From a virus, in the IMG/VR virus record IMGVR_UViG_3300032246_002678, positions 1-29,292 of that record: a stretch of 29,292 nt of DNA. One strand, 5' to 3'. Under the pieces are notes generated by a model. It did not search any database. It was not told the origin of the DNA and saw nothing but the letters and a program-made list of their open reading frames with translations. The translations under genes and the position numbers were made by a program. Of this stretch, positions 1 through 10,204 are shown in pieces (positions within the stretch are counted from its first letter, which is position 1; each line of letters opens with the position of its first letter).

Positions 1-3000
1 GAGCTAACTGATACTGTATAGGTATCTAAGGTTACATCACTGATGGTCAGCACTGGATCACTGGCTGCTCCACGATAGGTTGTCAGTGTAGAGCTAACAT
101 AAGTACCAAAAATTTCACCAACAGGTATGCCATTGATGCTGGTCAGGCTATTAAGAGCATATTGGCCGGCCCAGTATGAACTAAACAATCTGGTGGTGTC
201 GCCAGAAGCAAATCCATGATTTCTATGGCCAACACGAATCTTGCTGCTGCCATGTTCAAATGTAAGCGGATTATTTGGTAACTGTTCAGCCCCCAGTCCG
301 TTATTAACTACCCAGGCACGAGCTCCAGTATCAGCTGTACTAAACACACAGCGATTGATTCGGAATTTAAGATCGCTCATCTGATCCTCGGTCCAGAGTG
401 TACCATCCTGAGATTTGAATAAACTACCATATAGAGCCTGACTACTGTAATTGGTGCTAGGAGTATATACATCACTCTGACCCATGGTAGCCATCCAGAC
501 TCTGTAGTTCTTGGTATCGCATCGCAATACTATACCATATTGTTTGCCTGGCATCAGGTAGATTGGTTGAGCAAATTTAAATTTAGTTGCAGTCTGACCT
601 GTGCTATCCGTAGTGATATCATCAGGGAACAGTGTAACTGCCGCGCCAGGAACTAGTTCGTTGGCACTAGGGCGTCCACCTTCATCACAGATACGAATAT
701 CCAGATGTATAGGAGCTTTTTCTGTGAGCGGTTTTTGCTGGAAGTAAAAATCAATGTCACTGATAAATGCTCCACTGGTGTACTGATCTGGCAGTCTGAA
801 TGTCTGAGCAATTGGATCGTAGTATCTGGCTACATAGGTTTTGGTACTGATATAATTATTAGTAACAGTAACATCTGTACCTTGTCCATAGAATTGAGCT
901 TCTGCCTTGGCAGTCCAGTCATCTGGATCATTATTAGCATTGTCAGTGATTACTACTGGTTTTTTACCAGCCAGGAACTTAATGGTATCTGCGTTTGGTA
1001 AATCACTCACAGCAATAACCGTACCCTTGGCATCTGAATACAGGTAACCACTGGTATCCTGTGTGAGAGCGCTGGCAACTGTTACTGTGGCATTTACGCG
1101 TTTAACTTCACTACCATCTATGCCTACATAGAATTGACCAGAACTATAGTTGTAAGATCCCTGACTTCTAATAAAGCTAGGACTTAGTTTACCACGAGCA
1201 TTTACCAGGTAAAGTGTGGTTGAATCCTGCCAGGCAGCAACCGCACTACCCACCAGTGCTCGGCTAGCTCCAGTACCTTCGTAATAGTATACACATGGAC
1301 CACCACCCAGAGCTATGCGGAATGTATCACGAGTAGCTGCACTAGGCATATATGTTTCATAATCTTTTGGATTTACTGTTCTATGGAACCAACCATAGTC
1401 ATAGGCCCAGGTTGCATTAGCCCCTGCACCAACCTGATAGGCACGAGTTACTTCTTTGATATCCAAACTGGTGTATTCAGATCTGTATCTAGGAAACTCG
1501 TTGGCTGAGTTAGCTCGGGTTGCATCAAATTCCAGGAATGGCATGCTATCAAAGGTTAACTTAACAGCACCAGTCATGTAGTTTTCTACATGTTGTCCAT
1601 CAAAGAATGTATAGTATTTGGTATTGGGTTTAAGACCAGTTGCTCGCCATAATATGGTGTTGGCACGGCAGTATGGTAATAGGGCATTGCTGACCTTGGT
1701 TGAACCAACCTGTGTTAAAACTTCTTCTACGGTTGTTCCAATGTATCGGCTCCAGCCACCATTTGTAGAAATTGCTATGCTAGCAGTACTTGAACCAACA
1801 ATGTTGGTGTTGTAGTTGATCTGTTCAAAGATATCGGTTTCTGGTATGAGTTTTAGGTTACCCAGGAAAGTAGCTGTAAGGAATGGAGCTACTGCAATGC
1901 TGGTTGTAGCAATTAACTGTGATAATACTGTACTGGTAGTGTATTTAAGAGTTAATAGGTCACCTGTAACAGCATAGTTTTGTGTATCTCGGGCACTGCG
2001 CAATCCAGTTAATTCACTGGATGTAAACAGGCTAGCAGTATAGTTTACCTTTTCAGATAAAGGCAATGAATTTACCTGACCAGCTGGTTCTATGGTCTGA
2101 GTAAATTGATTTATATTAAAGCGAGCATCTCCGGTCAATTCAGCATTGCTTAAATCACTAAAGTTATCAACAAAGAAACCAGTCTTGTATCTTTCTAAAG
2201 TATTGTCCAGATTGTCTCGAATCTGAAGATTTTTAGTCTTGGCTTCAAGGAGACTCAGGCTGGTTGCAAATTCCAGACCACTGACTCTTTTTTCTACATT
2301 ACCAATATCCTTCATGGTAAAACGACGATTATCATATTTGGTATAAAAGACGTCTGGACTATTGCTTGAAGATGTATATGGTTTAAATTCTACATCGTAC
2401 AGTTTTACTGCATTAATGGAATTTGTAATCTTAGGAAAATCCGGTGTAGTACTGCTTACACCACTTACACTATAAAACGCAGCACTTTTATCCAGTATGA
2501 TACTGTGTTTACGTCCCAGATAGTAACTAATATCTGCTACAAAGTTTGTAGCAAATCTAGGAGGAGCATTACCTGTACCCAGATTAGTTAAGCTATCAGA
2601 AATTCTAGGTCTAAAGTCCAGCATGTCACCCAGGTTGTTTCCCTTGTAGCTAGGAATTTTTTCATATGGATGTGTTAGAGCATTATAGCTACTGCGAGCA
2701 AAGAAGTCGCCAGTACCATGAGTAAAGTAATCGTAATAAACTCTGATACTACCAGTTGGTGGCGGAAATCCAGGTCTTAAACTAACAGCACCAAAATCAT
2801 AGAAACAGTCTCGTTGACCAGTGTCTAGATCGTATCGGCTGGTTACGTCAGTAGCAGCAGCCTGAGTGATGCTGTCCCAGCTGGTTACAAAACTCGTAGC
2901 CTGGAATATTTTAACAATTTTAAGTATGTCATTTTTGCTAAGCGGTAAACGAGTCCTGCTGGCCGAACTAGTACCTAAAAAGTCGTCATATACACTTGGT

Positions 3001-5846
3001 GTATAAGTTTTAGATTTAACATTGCCCAGCACAGTACCATTTACTGAACCTCGGGTAACTGGTATGATAACCTTGGCAGTATTGCTGCTAAAGTTACCAG
3101 AGCAGGTAATGGTAACATTCTGACCAATCTGATTTACACTATAGATCGGCATGGGAGTGCTTAGGTTGCTGATGATGTCCTGGCTGATAAAGTATGCATT
3201 GATGTCAGTGGTTGCCAGAGCCTCGGCTGCGGCATTACCAGATGCACTGGCCAGGGTTACTGTAACACTGCTGAATCCACTGATACCACTTACACTATAG
3301 GACTTGTATACTGTATATAGGTTGTCTACAATGCTGCTGGTTGCTGCAGTAACTGGGAATATCAGTGTATTAGAACTGGTTTCGTTTAGATTATTGTTTA
3401 CACGGAATGCTGGGAACTGAGTAGAATTTCCTGACACTGTAGCCAGATCCAGATTGATACCATAGGCTACGGTATTGCTGGAAATTTTGGTAACAAACAA
3501 TCTCTGACCATTGATGTCTAGCAGATCATTGGGAGCTAATTCTGACAGCATCTTGGCATCATTTGATCCCTGAATTCTTAGAGCACTGTGAGCTGCAGCA
3601 ACAGTTGTACCTCCGGTATAATCCAACAACTGGAAGTTACCAGTCAGTTTACGAGCATTAATACCAATCTGGTAATTGCCCCAGACATCAGCAGCAAATG
3701 TAGCTGTTCGTCCAGCATAATATGTTCCATGACTGGTGCCGGCAATATATGCACTAAGGTTACTTGATACAATCATGCGGTTTTCGTTGATAACACTGAC
3801 CACAGTACCGGTTACGGTATTGCTGGCACTAGGTCCCATCCAGATGGTATCACCTGGACGATATTCACTCTGGAAACGAGTGCTGACTGCTGCCACGCTG
3901 GTAGCATGACCAAATACTGTCTGAGCAGCAAATCGGACAAAGATACTGGTAGTCAGGCTACCTGTGATAGGACCACCAGCTACAGTTAAACTGCTGACAC
4001 CATTGACGCCAATGACTGTCCAGCTACTGCCAGCTGTAGTGCCAAAGCTGCTAGTACCAAAGGTAATTAAATCTCCAGTGGAAACTTCGGCCAGGTAGTT
4101 ACAAAGTGTTCCGGTTACTGTGATAAAGGTTGATGAAATACCAGTGCTGGCCATCTGAGCAAAACCACCAATCTGCAGGAATGTGCTGGTTGTGTTGCCA
4201 GCATATTTTACTGTGCCAGTCAGTGTATATGAAGTCTGTGTAATGCTGGTAGTTGTGTCATTGACTATGATGCTGTTTACATCACGATCAAAGCCCTTGC
4301 CAGATTTCATGATAATATCGCTCAGGCTGACTCTTAGTCCACCACGAGCGTCAGGTTCTACCCAGTTAATGCGAGCCGTTCCTACCTTTTGGCCATACCC
4401 AAACTTCTGTATGTTTCGGTTACCAACTACACGGTCAAATAAATCTATGGGTGGTATGGTGCTGATATCTGGTATACCAAACGCAAAGTTTTTATTTACA
4501 TAGATGTAATTGCCCTGGTTCAGAGGTATGCTGCGATTGTTATCGGATTTGGTATCACGAGATTTTGGCAATGTGACATTGCTGTTATTGGTTTTGAGAA
4601 TTTCAAACCCACCTATGTAGGCTTTACCAACTCCAAAAGCTGCCACCAGGTTACTGCTGCTGCCTGTAGTACTCAATCCTCGGTTGCCTATGGGGCTGGA
4701 TGTATATCTCCAGATACAACTACCATCGCTTACTGTGGTTGTTTCATCTACGCTGCTGTTGCTGAGATTTGCTGGTTCTGTTCCACTGCTGACACCTCCC
4801 TGCAGACATTCAAAGTATCTGGTGGTAGCTGAACTGACATTGCTGTAAACATAGTCATTGGGTAAATAGGTCTGTGTAGCAGCCCAGGCACCACGAGCAT
4901 TGCTGCGAGCCTCGCGAATGTCAAATTTAAAGTCATCAACTACATAGTTGCCGCTTTCGTCAAAGGTTCTGCGAGCCAGAGTTTCTTGCAGTATGTTGTA
5001 CTGACTGCCATTGACAATTTCCTGTAATACACCAGATTCAATGCGAATTAATTCAAAGAATCGTTCTGGACTTTCGTTTAGTCCAACCTGTACAAAAACC
5101 GGAGTAATTTTATAGCGATGTGCGCCAGGTGCTGAATAGTTAGGAGTTCCAGCTGCATTATCGTATAGGCTGCTGTCATCGTCAGCAGTAACCAGAGATT
5201 CGGTATACTGTACACCAATTCTTACATTGATATCGGTTAGGGTGTCGGCATATTTTTTAACTACTACACTGGTGGTAGATATGGTTACAAAATGGTTGGC
5301 CAGATAGTAAACACCGTCATTGATGAATGCCAGTGCACTACGTCCACTGATGCCAGTACCATTGGCAGTAATTACGGTTTTGGCATTGTCATCGGTTACA
5401 TACAGGGTCTGATTGGCTGTAAATGTTTTATCGGTCAGCCCACTGAGGCTTTCGTTGCTGCTGGTGTATAATACCACCAGGGTGATTGGATCACCTGCAG
5501 CAGTAGCTGCTATGGCTTTTAATACCTGAGCTTTAACACCTGTACCATCTGAGGCTGTGCTTAAAAACTTATCTTCTAGATAGCCAAGATCGCTGGTGCC
5601 TAAACTGGTGGTCTGTATCTTGATATAGTTAAGCTTGTCATTGTACTGAACATTGCCAGGTATGACCATACTGCCTTCTTTGAACAGATGATCGCCAACA
5701 TTGGTGATCTGATTCTGTAGAATGCTCTGTAATTGATTTAATTCACGAACTTGTACTGCAACACCTGGACGAAACAGGACTCTGTAATAGTCTTTGTTTG
5801 CATCAAAGTCGTCAAAGTACGGAGTTAAATTAAATGACTGTGCCAT
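1..5846 (-). CDS. Giant DUF4815-type virion structural protein (3' end beyond window)
   Basis: The frame is open from the ATG at 5846 to the left edge, giving at least 1948 residues without a stop; the C-terminus lies outside the window. The N-terminus reads MAQSFNLTPYFDDFDANKDY, followed by a 'LFRPGVAVQVRELNQLQ' segment, which is the signature start of the DUF4815 family of T4-like marine phage structural proteins. Near the window edge the protein contains SQDGTLWTEDQMSDLKF, a Thr/Ser-rich beta-type region also seen in such proteins. It lies 16 bases downstream of gp8 with an AAAGG ribosome site, and a late-type box (GATAAATA) sits within the end of gp8. Role inferred: a large peripheral baseplate or fibre-network protein occupying the position of T4 genes 9-12. 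Known of the family: conserved and virion-associated; exact function not established. The family call is strong, the role is inference. Confidence 0.8.
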   Translation of the reverse strand, partial: MAQSFNLTPYFDDFDANKDYYRVLFRPGVAVQVRELNQLQSILQNQITNVGDHLFKEGSMVIPGNVQYNDKLNYIKIQTTSLGTSDLGYLEDKFLSTASDGTGVKAQVLKAIAATAAGDPITLVVLYTSSNESLSGLTDKTFTANQTLYVTDDNAKTVITANGTGISGRSALAFINDGVYYLANHFVTISTTSVVVKKYADTLTDINVRIGVQYTESLVTADDDSSLYDNAAGTPNYSAPGAHRYKITPVFVQVGLNESPERFFELIRIESGVLQEIVNGSQYNILQETLARRTFDESGNYVVDDFKFDIREARSNARGAWAATQTYLPNDYVYSNVSSATTRYFECLQGGVSSGTEPANLSNSSVDETTTVSDGSCIWRYTSSPIGNRGLSTTGSSSNLVAAFGVGKAYIGGFEILKTNNSNVTLPKSRDTKSDNNRSIPLNQGNYIYVNKNFAFGIPDISTIPPIDLFDRVVGNRNIQKFGYGQKVGTARINWVEPDARGGLRVSLSDIIMKSGKGFDRDVNSIIVNDTTTSITQTSYTLTGTVKYAGNTTSTFLQIGGFAQMASTGISSTFITVTGTLCNYLAEVSTGDLITFGTSSFGTTAGSSWTVIGVNGVSSLTVAGGPITGSLTTSIFVRFAAQTVFGHATSVAAVSTRFQSEYRPGDTIWMGPSASNTVTGTVVSVINENRMIVSSNLSAYIAGTSHGTYYAGRTATFAADVWGNYQIGINARKLTGNFQLLDYTGGTTVAAAHSALRIQGSNDAKMLSELAPNDLLDINGQRLFVTKISSNTVAYGINLDLATVSGNSTQFPAFRVNNNLNETSSNTLIFPVTAATSSIVDNLYTVYKSYSVSGISGFSSVTVTLASASGNAAAEALATTDINAYFISQDIISNLSTPMPIYSVNQIGQNVTITCSGNFSSNTAKVIIPVTRGSVNGTVLGNVKSKTYTPSVYDDFLGTSSASRTRLPLSKNDILKIVKIFQATSFVTSWDSITQAAATDVTSRYDLDTGQRDCFYDFGAVSLRPGFPPPTGSIRVYYDYFTHGTGDFFARSSYNALTHPYEKIPSYKGNNLGDMLDFRPRISDSLTNLGTGNAPPRFATNFVADISYYLGRKHSIILDKSAAFYSVSGVSSTTPDFPKITNSINAVKLYDVEFKPYTSSSNSPDVFYTKYDNRRFTMKDIGNVEKRVSGLEFATSLSLLEAKTKNLQIRDNLDNTLERYKTGFFVDNFSDLSNAELTGDARFNINQFTQTIEPAGQVNSLPLSEKVNYTASLFTSSELTGLRSARDTQNYAVTGDLLTLKYTTSTVLSQLIATTSIAVAPFLTATFLGNLKLIPETDIFEQINYNTNIVGSSTASIAISTNGGWSRYIGTTVEEVLTQVGSTKVSNALLPYCRANTILWRATGLKPNTKYYTFFDGQHVENYMTGAVKLTFDSMPFLEFDATRANSANEFPRYRSEYTSLDIKEVTRAYQVGAGANATWAYDYGWFHRTVNPKDYETYMPSAATRDTFRIALGGGPCVYYYEGTGASRALVGSAVAAWQDSTTLYLVNARGKLSPSFIRSQGSYNYSSGQFYVGIDGSEVKRVNATVTVASALTQDTSGYLYSDAKGTVIAVSDLPNADTIKFLAGKKPVVITDNANNDPDDWTAKAEAQFYGQGTDVTVTNNYISTKTYVARYYDPIAQTFRLPDQYTSGAFISDIDFYFQQKPLTEKAPIHLDIRICDEGGRPSANELVPGAAVTLFPDDITTDSTGQTATKFKFAQPIYLMPGKQYGIVLRCDTKNYRVWMATMGQSDVYTPSTNYSSQALYGSLFKSQDGTLWTEDQMSDLKFRINRCVFSTADTGARAWVVNNGLGAEQLPNNPLTFEHGSSKIRVGHRNHGFASGDTTRLFSSYWAGQYALNSLTSINGIPVGEIFGTYVSSTLTTYRGAASDPVLTISDVTLDTYTVSVS

Positions 5847-5862
5847 GGTTTACCTTTTGTTT

Positions 5863-7308
5863 TTAGAAGTTTATGACAATATTTATCTTTTCGTTCTGAC
5901 CTGCACTGCGGGTAACAGGTTGACGATAATCCAGATACAACATCTGTCCAGTGTATGGATGAATTTCTGGCAGAGTGCCTGTAATGCCAATGCTGCTGTT
6001 GGAAATCTGACTATAGCTGGCTCCAGTAATGGTTTCATTGCTGGTAAACTGATACAGTTTACGTGTGCCAGTGGTGTCGATTCTGAGATCACTGATGTTG
6101 CCAGGAACATCTGAATTAATTGGTTGTATGTATTCTAGTCGAACAGTTCCTGAACTCTGGAATACAAATAGTCCGGTTCCCTGGCTACCTGAACCTGTGA
6201 TGACAATATCATTGGCTGGAGCAGTAGTTGCACCAGATGTCATGGTCAGGGTGCGAAGAATACGACCGGTCTGAGTGGTATACAGTGTGCCTGCACCAGT
6301 AACGGTGTTACCAACGCTTGAATTGAATACCAGAGGATTTTTAATAACTGCTACAGTTCGGAAGTCCTGGTTCACAGGGAAATCATTTTGTTCATAACCA
6401 CTTACTGTGCCGGCAATCATGACATTATGTGCCATGGTTTCGGCTAATAGATTACTACCATGTCCACCAGCGGGTGACATGATGGCTATGGCATTGGCAG
6501 TTGTTGGCGAACCACCTCCGGTAAATACTACCTTGGCCCAGGTATAACCTGATCCTGCATTGGTTACGTCAATGCGGCTAACTGTGCCTGCACTGGTTAT
6601 GGCTATGGCAGTAGCGCTGGTTCCATCACCATAGATGGTCAAGCCCGGAGTTCCGGTATAACCAGAACCTGCGGCAGTTACCAGAATAACATCAATGCCA
6701 TTGACACTGCTGATGCTGGTGTTATTATTGACTGGAATATAATTGGCTGTAACAAAGTCAGCATCTGCTGCAGTAATGGTATACAGGTATTTCCAGATAT
6801 AACCATCGGCTGTTTTTTGTGGAGCAGTTCCTGTGGTTGAAGGTTTCACTGTACTAACTGTGCCTGTGGTAGCAGCTGCATTTCGACCATTGTATAAACA
6901 TTTGTAAACACAACCAGTACTGGTATCATACACAATAAAATTGGTATCACTCAGATCAAACTTACCAGTTTCAGTAGCATCTGCTGAGTTGATGTTATGA
7001 CGATACATGTCATAGCGTGTACCATATTGCCAGTTGTTTCGAACAGTTGCTAGTTTAACATCTGTTATGTTTAGTTTTACAGCTGCCATGGCATCGCGCC
7101 AGACTGCATATTCGTTAGTGTAGTTGTCCACGGGATTCGGCGGGTTACTGTCACTCACCGTACCAGATGCCTGAGAGCTAAAATTGGTGCTTAGGCTGTT
7201 GTCCCAGGGTTGTGGACGACCCAATATCATGTAGATATTGTCCGTGGCGAACGTGCTGGCGAACCCAGACGCTGCACTAACTCTAAATTTACTTGTAACA
7301 ATGGCCAT
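5863..7308 (-). CDS. gp8: Baseplate wedge subunit gp8
   Basis: 481 residues, compared with about 334 for T4 gp8. The N-terminus (MAIVTSKFRV, then a 'MILGRPQPWDN' motif), the 'VKLATVRNNWQYGTRYDMYRH' region around 84-104 (shown here only as a location), the DGYIWKYLYTI motif near 168-178 and the C-terminal YLDYRQPVTR motif near 458-467 are the conserved landmarks of marine T4-type gp8. Residues about 206-284 form a Gly-rich insertion with two AGSGYT repeats (213-218 and 251-256), which explains most of the extra length. In T4 gp8 dimers bridge gp7 and gp10 in the wedge. The gene follows gp7 by 31 bases, with an AGGA ribosome site before the ATG and its own late-type promoter box. Its order after gp6 and gp7 matches T4. 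Confidence 0.88.
   Translation of the reverse strand: MAIVTSKFRVSAASGFASTFATDNIYMILGRPQPWDNSLSTNFSSQASGTVSDSNPPNPVDNYTNEYAVWRDAMAAVKLNITDVKLATVRNNWQYGTRYDMYRHNINSADATETGKFDLSDTNFIVYDTSTGCVYKCLYNGRNAAATTGTVSTVKPSTTGTAPQKTADGYIWKYLYTITAADADFVTANYIPVNNNTSISSVNGIDVILVTAAGSGYTGTPGLTIYGDGTSATAIAITSAGTVSRIDVTNAGSGYTWAKVVFTGGGSPTTANAIAIMSPAGGHGSNLLAETMAHNVMIAGTVSGYEQNDFPVNQDFRTVAVIKNPLVFNSSVGNTVTGAGTLYTTQTGRILRTLTMTSGATTAPANDIVITGSGSQGTGLFVFQSSGTVRLEYIQPINSDVPGNISDLRIDTTGTRKLYQFTSNETITGASYSQISNSSIGITGTLPEIHPYTGQMLYLDYRQPVTRSAGQNEKINIVINF
5880..5887 (-). promoter_or_regulatory. T4-late-type promoter box GATAAATA before the DUF4815 gene
   Basis: On the minus strand GATAAATA lies 33 bases upstream of the ATG at 5846, inside the last codons of gp8. 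T4-like late promoters consist only of a TATAAATA-type -10 element recognised by gp55, with gp33 as co-activator, and a gp33 homologue is encoded in this window. Position and spacing are suitable, but the box is one base from the T4 consensus and is AT-rich. Confidence 0.5.
6457..6693 (-). repeat. GSGYT-rich inserted beta module within gp8
   Basis: Residues about 206-284 of gp8. Two copies of a unit beginning VTxAGSGYT (copies at 210-218 and 248-256) are followed by beta-rich Gly/Thr stretches. Similar GSGYT modules occur in other phage surface proteins. Seen directly; that it decorates the wedge surface is inference. Confidence 0.6.
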
Positions 7309-7333
7309 GCTATTTTCCTCGAAGTCTATGTTT

Positions 7334-7341
7334 TATTTATC
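7334..7341 (-). promoter_or_regulatory. T4-late-type promoter box GATAAATA before gp8
   Basis: On the minus strand TGATAAATA overlaps the stop codon of the gp7-like gene, and the box ends 25 bases before the gp8 ATG. This is the only gap of more than about 20 bases inside the wedge block, which supports a real internal late promoter for gp8 and the DUF4815 gene. Confidence 0.5.
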
Positions 7342-10204
7342 AAGTACCTATGGTGGTAATGGTAAAAAAGTCATTATCGTTAATATTTAGCGTAGAATTT
7401 GAACTAACTGCTACACTGATGTTAATGTTTCCTGTGGTTGCCTGATATCTAAAGCTATTAACATTTAAATAGTCTAAAGCATAGGCATCGTCATTGACCG
7501 TAGTCTGATAATTCTGCACGACTCTGAGCATCACACTGGTTTCGGGCCCAGGACCATACACTGTTATGCTGGTGGTGTTAAACTGACGACTGGCCGGCAG
7601 TTTATAGAATCCCGTAGTGCCAGTGATCTTATAGTAATTGCTGTCTGTAAATGTGGTAGAAATTATGGGAGCTATGGTCATGTTGGTATCATTGGTTATG
7701 CTGGTTATGACATAGGCTGTGGTGGTGCTGGTATTGGCTAAACTAAAGTATTCACCCACTCTGAAACTGGTGGCAAAGGTTGTACCTGTACCTGAAACTT
7801 CGGTTCCGTTGATGCCACCGCTGATAACACCGTTGCTGCTTATCAAACCTCGGAATGAAGCTGTAAAGTTTGGTGTTACTGTCAGTACATTGTTGTTGGC
7901 AATGGTGGTAACTGTATAGGCAGTCACGTTTAAACTGCTGTCTATGGTGATCCTGTCACCAACATTGACTACAGTACTGAACAATGTACCAAATCCAGTC
8001 ACAGTATTGCTGCCAGGTTCAGCATAAACCTTACCAGACAGACTGGTGGTTCCATAGGTCCACAGATTGCTGGTTGAACCTTCCCAGAGTTTGGCTGCGG
8101 TAAAGTAACTGCTGCCACCGTTGAGACTGAACTGTATTTCTAGATCATCGCCGCTGTCAGGAATTTCTCCGCCATTGTAGTTGTCGCCTACCAGATAGCT
8201 CAGAGTAGCATCCAGTCGAGAACAACGTATAAAACTGGTGGTGGTTACAAAACGGCTCTGACTGGTGCCACTAAATGGACCATTAAACACAAAACAGTTA
8301 CTGCTAAATGCGAATACTGTGTTGCTGGTGTTGCCACCAAAGGAATTGATGGCCACACTGGTGCTTAAACTGCTCCAGCTGGCTACCAGACCAGTTGATG
8401 TAATGTTGGTGGTGGTAAATGTTTCACTCAGGCTGGTGTTGAGCTGAGTTGGCTGATCAATTTCAAACCGTATGGCACAACGATCATAGCTCTGACCGCG
8501 TTCCCAGTTATAGGGTCTGAATATAATGCGGCTACTGCTGGTGGTTACAGTGTAACTGCTGTTAGGAACATCTGACACCAGGTTGCTGACAACACTGTTG
8601 CTGCTGTGAAAATATACCAATTTATTGTAATCCAGACTATCACCTAGAGCAATGCGTTTAAGATTGCGGTTGGTAACGTCATCAAAATACGGTATCACAG
8701 TAACATTGCTGCTGAAACTTATGACCACGGCATTGTTGCTTTCACCGGCTGCATTATTGCCCTGTGAATTTTTAACCCAGGTGATGAGCAGTATCATGCT
8801 GCCCACACTGGTAGAATTTTGTAATGCAGTACTATAGGCTAAGGTCTGTGTAGTAAAACTGGTCAATGGACTTCCAGCTGTTAGGTTGCTACTGCCAGTA
8901 ACGTATCTGGTGACTACTATGCTGGTGTTTACGTCTCGGGGATAGGCAATAATTTGCGGATCCAGTCCTACAGCTCGGCTCAGTTTATCAAAACTAGGAC
9001 CGTCTATGCGGGTAGCCTCAGTTGTAACACCATAAGTAATATAATCATTGAGATTCTGCAGAGCCCAGGTTACGTTTTCACCTGGATAGTCATAGGTTGC
9101 ACTGCGGGTAATTGATCCTATGCTGGTATAGGTAATGGTGGTAAAACCAGTTGTAGTGGCCACCTTGGTGGTGCTGGTGCCGGTCTGTTCATCTCCGGTT
9201 CGATCAAAGGTAAATGTTGGACTGGTCAAATAGGTCTTGATGCTGGGGATGCGCACCGTGGTTTCGGTTCTGTTGTTTATGCAGATGGCTGTAGTGTTGC
9301 TGGTAGAAAAATCTGCCAGGGTATCACTAAGATATTCATTGAACAGTCTGGTGCCGGTTGGATGCAACTGACTTAATACATGATCATACCAGGATTGTCG
9401 TTCGGTATGGCTTCGTATCACATAACTGTATTGCTGATAGTACAGGCTGTCCTGCAGTACCTGATCAGTGCTGAGCTGACTGACATCATCTAGAAATTTA
9501 CCTGGCGCAGCTATGACACTGCTAACTGCTACAGAAGTAATATAGCTGGAAGTCCCAGCAAAATTATTATAAAATCCAACTATGGTTTCACCTGTGGTAA
9601 AAGTTCCAACCCAACTACCTGGTTGCAGCACCAGATCATAATAGTTGGCACCGCCGGCGCCTACCACCTGTATGACATTATCTACAATAGCATAGGCTTT
9701 ACTGGTAACTCCACTAACTTGGGTATGGATTAGGTTAACTGGATTACCACTTACGGAACTTATGCGTATGGTTTTTTCCGAATACCAGTTACTGGCGCTG
9801 GGTTTGAACAGATAATCTCGGGGATAACTGATTTCAATTTCATCGTTAAAGAACGCTCGGAAAAATAACCTAAAGCTTTTTTCTGAACCTTTTAATCGAT
9901 AAAACTGCTGAGCATATTTGACAAAAGTAGCTGTATTGCTGGAAGTTTGATCTGGTAAAAATGGAGCATAGGTATGCAGAAATTCACGCTCTAAACTTGC
10001 AGCAGTAGTGTCAATATCACGATTTAACTGCAGGTTTTGTAAACTATACTGAGTGCCCACACTGGTGGCATTGGTATCGCCAGCAGTTTCTAACCAGTTA
10101 AAATATTTGGTTACAAATACTACAAATAACGGATAGAATTCCTGAACATAGTCCGGAATCTGATCTGTTAGCAGATGCGTTATTTTTTGGGTACTGTCAG
10201 TCAT
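7340..10204 (-). CDS. gp7: Baseplate wedge gp7-like protein with jelly-roll adhesion module
   Basis: 954 residues (T4 gp7 is about 1032). The N-terminal ~300 residues carry conserved marine T4-like landmarks: YVQEFYPLFVVFVTKYFNWL at 19-38, the FYRLKGSEKSFRLFFRAFFN segment at 101-120, SYPRDYLF at 126-133, and FLDDVSQLS...QDSLYYQQYSYVIR at 237-264. From about 590 the protein is Ser/Thr-rich beta structure. Residues 660-720 and 870-915 together resemble a Reelin-type jelly roll (DSGDDLEIQFSLNGG and a terminal NDDAYALDYLNV), split by two tandem repeats at about 724-860. The call gp7 rests mainly on gene order gp25-gp6-this-gp8, identical to T4 6-7-8, plus length and the conserved N-terminus; direct similarity to T4 gp7 cannot be judged by eye. 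It overlaps gp6 by one base. Confidence 0.68.
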   Translation of the reverse strand: MTDSTQKITHLLTDQIPDYVQEFYPLFVVFVTKYFNWLETAGDTNATSVGTQYSLQNLQLNRDIDTTAASLEREFLHTYAPFLPDQTSSNTATFVKYAQQFYRLKGSEKSFRLFFRAFFNDEIEISYPRDYLFKPSASNWYSEKTIRISSVSGNPVNLIHTQVSGVTSKAYAIVDNVIQVVGAGGANYYDLVLQPGSWVGTFTTGETIVGFYNNFAGTSSYITSVAVSSVIAAPGKFLDDVSQLSTDQVLQDSLYYQQYSYVIRSHTERQSWYDHVLSQLHPTGTRLFNEYLSDTLADFSTSNTTAICINNRTETTVRIPSIKTYLTSPTFTFDRTGDEQTGTSTTKVATTTGFTTITYTSIGSITRSATYDYPGENVTWALQNLNDYITYGVTTEATRIDGPSFDKLSRAVGLDPQIIAYPRDVNTSIVVTRYVTGSSNLTAGSPLTSFTTQTLAYSTALQNSTSVGSMILLITWVKNSQGNNAAGESNNAVVISFSSNVTVIPYFDDVTNRNLKRIALGDSLDYNKLVYFHSSNSVVSNLVSDVPNSSYTVTTSSSRIIFRPYNWERGQSYDRCAIRFEIDQPTQLNTSLSETFTTTNITSTGLVASWSSLSTSVAINSFGGNTSNTVFAFSSNCFVFNGPFSGTSQSRFVTTTSFIRCSRLDATLSYLVGDNYNGGEIPDSGDDLEIQFSLNGGSSYFTAAKLWEGSTSNLWTYGTTSLSGKVYAEPGSNTVTGFGTLFSTVVNVGDRITIDSSLNVTAYTVTTIANNNVLTVTPNFTASFRGLISSNGVISGGINGTEVSGTGTTFATSFRVGEYFSLANTSTTTAYVITSITNDTNMTIAPIISTTFTDSNYYKITGTTGFYKLPASRQFNTTSITVYGPGPETSVMLRVVQNYQTTVNDDAYALDYLNVNSFRYQATTGNINISVAVSSNSTLNINDNDFFTITTIGT
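7625..8035 (-). repeat. Two tandem GTxF/VGD repeats inside the gp7-like protein
   Basis: Residues about 724-790 and 793-860 share the pattern VxGxGTxFxTxxxVGxxxxxxxxxxxTAYxxTxIxNxxxxTxxP. Copy 1 contains TVTGFGTLFSTVVNVGD; copy 2 contains EVSGTGTTFATSFRVGE. This is a common small beta repeat of phage surface proteins. The pair interrupts a flanking domain. Confidence 0.65.

Noticed and set aside
4183-4503. Plus-strand 106-residue frame inside the DUF4815 gene
   Set aside because: Antisense shadow of a long conserved frame; no start signal.
5794-6114. Plus-strand 106-residue frame at the gp8 / DUF4815 junction
   Set aside because: It lies antisense to two well-supported genes, and has no recognisable motif or ribosome site.
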